The notes under the pieces were generated by a model. The model was given only the letters and a program-made list of their open reading frames with translations. It did not search any database and was not told the origin of the DNA. This document shows positions 6,576 to 9,425 of a stretch of DNA of 9,425 bases, piece by piece (position 1 is the stretch's first letter; each line of letters opens with the position of its first letter). Origin of the DNA: UBA1038 sp964480995 (lineage in GTDB: Bacteria > Bacillota > Clostridia > Christensenellales > Aristaeellaceae). The stretch is from the NCBI GenBank assembly GCA_964480995.1, contig CAYZRZ010000084.1, forward strand, positions 1 through 9,425, read 5' to 3'. Made by a program: the position numbers and the translations under genes.

Positions 6576-7643
6576 ATGCCTGTGAAAAAAATCGGGGTGA
6601 TCGGTGTGGGCGCTATTGCCCGGTGGGCGCACATCCCCGGGATTTTGCGCAGCCCGGATCTCAAGCTGTCCGCGCTTTGCGATACCGATTCCGGGCGTCT
6701 TGAAGCCGCCGCCGGGGAGTACGGCATCCCGCCGGAGCAATGCTATGTGAGCGGAGAAGAGCTGATCGCCAGATCAGGCGTGGATGCCGTGGATATCTGC
6801 ACGCCCAATGATGCCCATGTTCCGCTGGCCCTTCAGGCGGCGTACGCGGGCCTTCCGTTCAGCGTGGAAAAGCCGCTGGCCCTGGAAACCGCTCAGGCGG
6901 AAAAACTGTCGAAAGAGGCCAGGGACCGCGGTTTAGCCAATATGGTCTGCTTTTCTTACCGCTTCAAGGCGGCGGCCCGCTATGCCAGGGCGCTGGTGCA
7001 AAGCGGGGAACTGGGGGATCTGTATCATATCAACATGCGCTATTTTCAGGCCTGGGGAATGCCCGTCTGTCAGACGCCCCTGCTGTGGCGCTTTATCAGC
7101 GCGCGCGCCGGATCGGGCGCGCTGGGGGATCTGGGCAGCCATGGGCTGGACCTGGCGCGCTTTGTGACGGGCCGAGAATATGAGCGGCTTGTCAGCCACA
7201 ACGGCACCTTTGTGCGTGAGCGCGAGAAGACGGACGGAAGCGGACTGGGGCCGGTGGATGTGGATGATTTTTCAAACACCATGGCGCAGATGGAAGGAAA
7301 CCTGCCCGCTGTATTTGAGATTACCCGCTTTGCCTATGGGCGCGGCAACTATCAGCGGATGGAAATCTATGGAAGCAAAGGCTCGCTGGTGTATGAGCTG
7401 GATGCTGAGCCGGACCGGGATACCCTCAGCCTGTGCCAGGGAGAGGCCATGCGCCGGGGCAACAGCTATGTCAATCTGAGGATCCCGGGTGAATACCAGG
7501 CCGATCAGACCCAGTGCTTTGCGGATATCCTGCAAGGCCGGGGGGATGGCCTGGCCGCCACGGTGGAAGACGGGCTGAAGAATCAGCGCGCCATGGACGC
7601 GGTTTTGCGCTCCGCGCGGAGCGGGCAATGGGAAAAAGTGTAA
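6576..7643 (+). CDS. Gfo/Idh/MocA-family NAD(P)-dependent sugar oxidoreductase (ThuB-like context)
   Basis: This 355-residue cytoplasmic enzyme is of typical length for the family, which oxidises or reduces sugars and cyclitols with NAD(P). The N-terminal Rossmann fold begins GVIGVGAIARWAHIPG (7-22), with DICTPNDAH (73-81) and the cofactor-binding EKP (98-100). The C-terminal catalytic domain has YRF (128-130) and GALGDLGSHGLDLARF (181-196), whose D185 and H189 sit where the family has catalytic or substrate-contacting residues. The ATG at 6576 follows AAGGAG (6562-6567) by eight bases. An in-frame ATG at 6405 lies inside the binding-protein gene and is rejected. The gene is 21 bp before a ThuA-like gene. 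In the rhizobial thu operon the equivalent ThuB oxidises disaccharides to 3-keto forms, which is the best guide to its role here. The exact substrate and reaction direction are not known. Confidence 0.9.
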   Translation: MPVKKIGVIGVGAIARWAHIPGILRSPDLKLSALCDTDSGRLEAAAGEYGIPPEQCYVSGEELIARSGVDAVDICTPNDAHVPLALQAAYAGLPFSVEKPLALETAQAEKLSKEARDRGLANMVCFSYRFKAAARYARALVQSGELGDLYHINMRYFQAWGMPVCQTPLLWRFISARAGSGALGDLGSHGLDLARFVTGREYERLVSHNGTFVREREKTDGSGLGPVDVDDFSNTMAQMEGNLPAVFEITRFAYGRGNYQRMEIYGSKGSLVYELDAEPDRDTLSLCQGEAMRRGNSYVNLRIPGEYQADQTQCFADILQGRGDGLAATVEDGLKNQRAMDAVLRSARSGQWEKV

Positions 7644-7664
7644 AGATAATGAGAGGGCGCTGAC

Positions 7665-8441
7665 ATGGAGAAGCTACGCGTAACGGTGTGGAATGAGTAC
7701 CTGCACGAGGTGCAGTTTGAGGAGATACGGGCCATTTATCCCGAGGGGATACACGGCTGCATCGCCGCATTTTTGGAAAAAGACGGATTTGACGTGCGCA
7801 CCGCCACGCTGCGCCAGGCGGAGCATGGCCTGAGCGAGGAAGTGCTGGCCGCTACGGATGTGCTGATCTGGTGGGGGCACATGGCCCATCACGAGGTGGC
7901 GGATGCAGTTGTGGAGCGGGTTCATCAGCACATCACCCAGCGGGGGATGGGCTTGATCGTTCTGCATTCCGGCCACGCGTCCAAAATATTCCAAAAGATC
8001 TGCGGCACCAACAGCAGCCTCTTAAAGTGGCGCGAGGACGGGGAAAAGGAGATCCTGTGGGTGGTCAATCCCGGTCATCCCGTCGCGCGGGGCCTGCCTG
8101 AAAAGATCATCATCCCCCGCGAAGAGATGTATGGGGAGCACTTCAATATCCCGCAGCCGGACGAGCAGGTGCTGATCAGCTGGTTTGAGGGGGGCGAAGT
8201 TTTCCGCAGCGGCTGCTGCTTCCTGAGGGGCAAGGGGAGGATCTTCTACTTCCGGCCGGGCCACGAGGCCTTCCCGGTCTACCATATGCCGCTGATCCAG
8301 CAGGTGATCATCAACGCCGTCCGATGGGCTGCCCCCACGGATGGCCCGGTGCCCCAATACGGCAACACGCAGCCGGTGGTGGATTTCACGCCGGCAGAGG
8401 AGTTTGCCAGCATTCAGGGGCTGCACGAGGAAAAGAAATAA
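7665..8441 (+). CDS. ThuA-family (trehalose-utilisation-like) protein
   Basis: This 258-residue protein matches the ThuA family, which has a glutamine-amidotransferase-like fold and occurs beside Gfo/Idh oxidoreductases in sugar operons. Visible family stretches are VTVWNEYLHE (6-15), DVLIWWGHMAHHEV (65-78), LIVLHSGHASK (97-107), EEMYGEHFNIPQPDE (153-167), and FYFRPGHEAFPVYH (194-207). Many conserved histidines suggest a metal or substrate site, but the precise reaction is not settled from sequence. In rhizobia ThuA and ThuB are together needed to use trehalose and related disaccharides through 3-keto derivatives. No signal peptide is visible, so it is probably cytoplasmic. The ribosome site GAGAGGG (7651-7657) is seven bases before the ATG, and the preceding stop is 21 bp upstream, consistent with co-transcription. 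It is the last gene of the operon. Confidence 0.88.
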   Translation: MEKLRVTVWNEYLHEVQFEEIRAIYPEGIHGCIAAFLEKDGFDVRTATLRQAEHGLSEEVLAATDVLIWWGHMAHHEVADAVVERVHQHITQRGMGLIVLHSGHASKIFQKICGTNSSLLKWREDGEKEILWVVNPGHPVARGLPEKIIIPREEMYGEHFNIPQPDEQVLISWFEGGEVFRSGCCFLRGKGRIFYFRPGHEAFPVYHMPLIQQVIINAVRWAAPTDGPVPQYGNTQPVVDFTPAEEFASIQGLHEEKK

Positions 8442-8620
8442 GATAAACTTAAGTTATCGTATATTGCTCTCAATCATTTACTTGTATTTTAAGGGAAAAT
8501 TCTCTTAAGAACTTCGCAACGATTGATCAGATTAATCGCGCTTTCATAAGTTGACCGAGCACAAGTCTTTCCATGTTGAACAGACATTGAACGCGGCTCC
8601 ATGACAATCGACATCTTGGG
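8442..8620. other. AT-rich gap between two convergent genes, no gene seen
   Basis: This stretch separates the ThuA-like gene (+) from the GGDEF gene (-). It is clearly AT-richer than the operon: 18 of 60 bases are G or C at 8461-8520, against 40 of 60 at 8221-8280. Just after the ThuA stop, GATAA (8442-8446) and TTATC (8454-8458) flank ACTTAAG. No stem here is followed by a convincing T-run, so I cannot place a terminator for either gene. I see no RNA gene or convincing small coding frame. Confidence 0.6.
8489..8508. repeat. Imperfect 20-bp inverted repeat in the convergent gap
   Basis: TTAAGGGAAAATTCTCTTAA reads almost the same on both strands, with one G-T pair and one mismatch at the centre. 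As RNA it could form a seven-pair stem (TTAAGGG with CTCTTAA) around AAAATT. It is a weak candidate for a convergent transcription end or a protein site. Confidence 0.35.
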
Positions 8621-9259
8621 TCAAACAGAGACAACTCGATTGCGGCCACTGTTTTTCGCGCTATACATCGCTTCATCCGCCATGGCGATAAACTGCTGGA
8701 TATCCGCTATATCCTTGTTGGGGAAGGTGGCGGTGCCCAAACTGACTGTTACGGATATGGCCTGCTCGTTTTCTTTCAGGATGGAATCGGCGACCATGAT
8801 CCGGATTCTCTGGGCGATGATGTTCGCGTCGTGCTGACTTGCCCCGGGTAAAACGCTGAGGAACTCTTCACCGCCATAGCGTATCAGCAAATCGCCGTCT
8901 CTTATGGCGCTTTTTATGGCCTTGGTGATCATCACGATGATTTTATCCCCAATGTTGTGCCCATAAGTGTCATTGATCTGCTTAAAATGGTCAATATCCA
9001 GCATGATAAGCGATAGTGAAGTGCTGGTGCGTATGGCACGTCCAAACTCTTCCTGGAGACGAGCATAGCCAAACCTGCGGTTGTAGATGCCCGTCAATGA
9101 ATCAAGTGCCGCCAGCTGTTCCATCTGCTGGTGGGTGATTGCGTTATTGAACGCCATGGATAATATCGGCCCGTACTCGTCAAGCTTCTCCATATCTTTT
9201 TCGGCAAATGAGTTAACGCTCGCCAGCAGGATGATGCCGATAAGCACTTGTTTGTACAT
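8621..9259 (-). CDS. GGDEF diguanylate cyclase with a GAF remnant (frame broken upstream)
   Basis: The 212-residue frame from the ATG at 9257-9259 holds a full GGDEF domain, which makes cyclic di-GMP from two GTP. It begins DSLTGIYNRRFG (53-64), then LDIDHFKQINDTYGHNIGD (87-105), the active-site GGEEF (129-133), and ADEAMYSAKNSGRN (193-206). RDGD at 120-123, five residues before GGEEF, fits the RxxD inhibitory site, so it should be catalytically competent and product-inhibited. The first 45 residues (IGIILLASVNSFAEKD then a helix) look like the end of a GAF sensor domain, so this ATG is probably internal. The frame stays open without another ATG back to a TGA at 9317-9319, while the preceding coding sequence continues in another frame. 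The true protein is therefore longer and seems frameshifted. It is convergent with the sugar operon and not obviously linked to it. Confidence 0.88.
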   Translation of the reverse strand: MYKQVLIGIILLASVNSFAEKDMEKLDEYGPILSMAFNNAITHQQMEQLAALDSLTGIYNRRFGYARLQEEFGRAIRTSTSLSLIMLDIDHFKQINDTYGHNIGDKIIVMITKAIKSAIRDGDLLIRYGGEEFLSVLPGASQHDANIIAQRIRIMVADSILKENEQAISVTVSLGTATFPNKDIADIQQFIAMADEAMYSAKNSGRNRVVSV

Positions 9260-9270
9260 AATGGGCTGAA

Positions 9271-9423
9271 TCAGCAGTTCTCTGGGATGATAAACGCCGC
9301 CTCCGTCTTTCCGGTCTCAGCCAGGTAGGCCATGATCAGATCCAGACCATAGCGACGCTTGCCGATTCCGTTGCGGCCCTCTGCCATATTGCGATCACAG
9401 CTGTCCTGATAGGCCTGCGATCT
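9271..9423 (-). pseudogene. Upstream part of the GAF-GGDEF gene, in a shifted frame (partial)
   Basis: On the minus strand a second frame runs from the window edge to a TGA at 9271-9273. It encodes about 50 residues, including QDSCDRNMAEGRNGIGKRRY and LDLIMAYLAETGK, which read like real coding sequence. The GGDEF frame, read back past its ATG, gives KDGGGVYHPRELLIQP before it meets a stop. Joining the two (LAETG then KDGGGVY) gives a smooth GAF domain. One missing base, most simply an A lost from the AAA at 9308-9310 on the minus strand, would explain the break. This could be a true pseudogene, a reversible slippage site or a sequence error. Confidence 0.65.
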
Positions 9424-9425
9424 GC

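Noticed and set aside
4960..6576. Long open frame of 538 codons on the minus strand opposite the binding-protein gene
   Set aside because: It lies antisense to a clear secreted binding protein, has no recognisable domain, and is explained by GC-rich codon bias in the real gene.
8605..8642. Inverted repeat CAATCGA / TCGATTG with a 24-base loop at the end of the GGDEF gene
   Set aside because: The arms are only seven bases, part lies within the coding sequence, and there is no T-run. Chance is the simplest explanation.
1..9425. tRNA, rRNA, CRISPR arrays, insertion sequences, riboswitches and phage genes
   Set aside because: I looked for regular repeat-spacer units, terminal inverted repeats with transposase frames, and tRNA-like cloverleafs, and saw none. 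A covariance-model search would be needed to exclude small RNAs.

Overview
The window looks like a chromosomal segment from a fairly GC-rich member of the Bacillota, probably class Clostridia. The evidence is the strong AGGAGG-type ribosome binding sites, the ABC sugar importer of the LplB/YtcP/YtcQ type, the LacI/CcpA-style operators, and the overall gene style. No rRNA or marker gene is present, so the taxonomy is inference.

Layout. (1) Positions 1-1614, + strand: the last codons of a probable glutamate synthase large subunit (gltB) and the complete small subunit gltD, which handles nitrogen assimilation. (2) About 1702-1734: a hairpin with T-runs on both sides that can terminate transcription from both directions, between gltD and the convergent regulator gene. 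(3) Positions 1815-2810, - strand: a LacI-family repressor. (4) Positions 2811-3014: a compact divergent control region. It has one promoter for the repressor and one for the sugar operon, each with a LacI/cre-like palindrome at its expected transcription start. (5) Positions 3015-8441, + strand: a five-gene operon encoding two sugar permeases, a secreted solute-binding protein, a Gfo/Idh/MocA NAD(P)-dependent oxidoreductase and a ThuA-family protein. A strong intercistronic hairpin separates the transporter part from the enzyme part. (6) Positions 8442-8620: an AT-rich gap with no recognised gene. (7) Positions 8621-9425, - strand: a GAF-GGDEF diguanylate cyclase whose frame appears broken by a one-base shift near 9308-9319. 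The gene runs off the window.

How the parts fit together. The binding protein and the two permeases would import an oligosaccharide or glycoside, using an ATPase encoded elsewhere. The oxidoreductase and the ThuA-like protein resemble the ThuB/ThuA pair of the rhizobial trehalose operon, where disaccharides are oxidised to 3-keto derivatives. No glycoside hydrolase is present in the operon. The local LacI protein, global CcpA, or both would control the operon and the repressor gene through the two palindromes. The most promising lead is therefore a LacI-controlled import and oxidative (3-keto) sugar-catabolism locus. The substrate cannot be read from the sequence.
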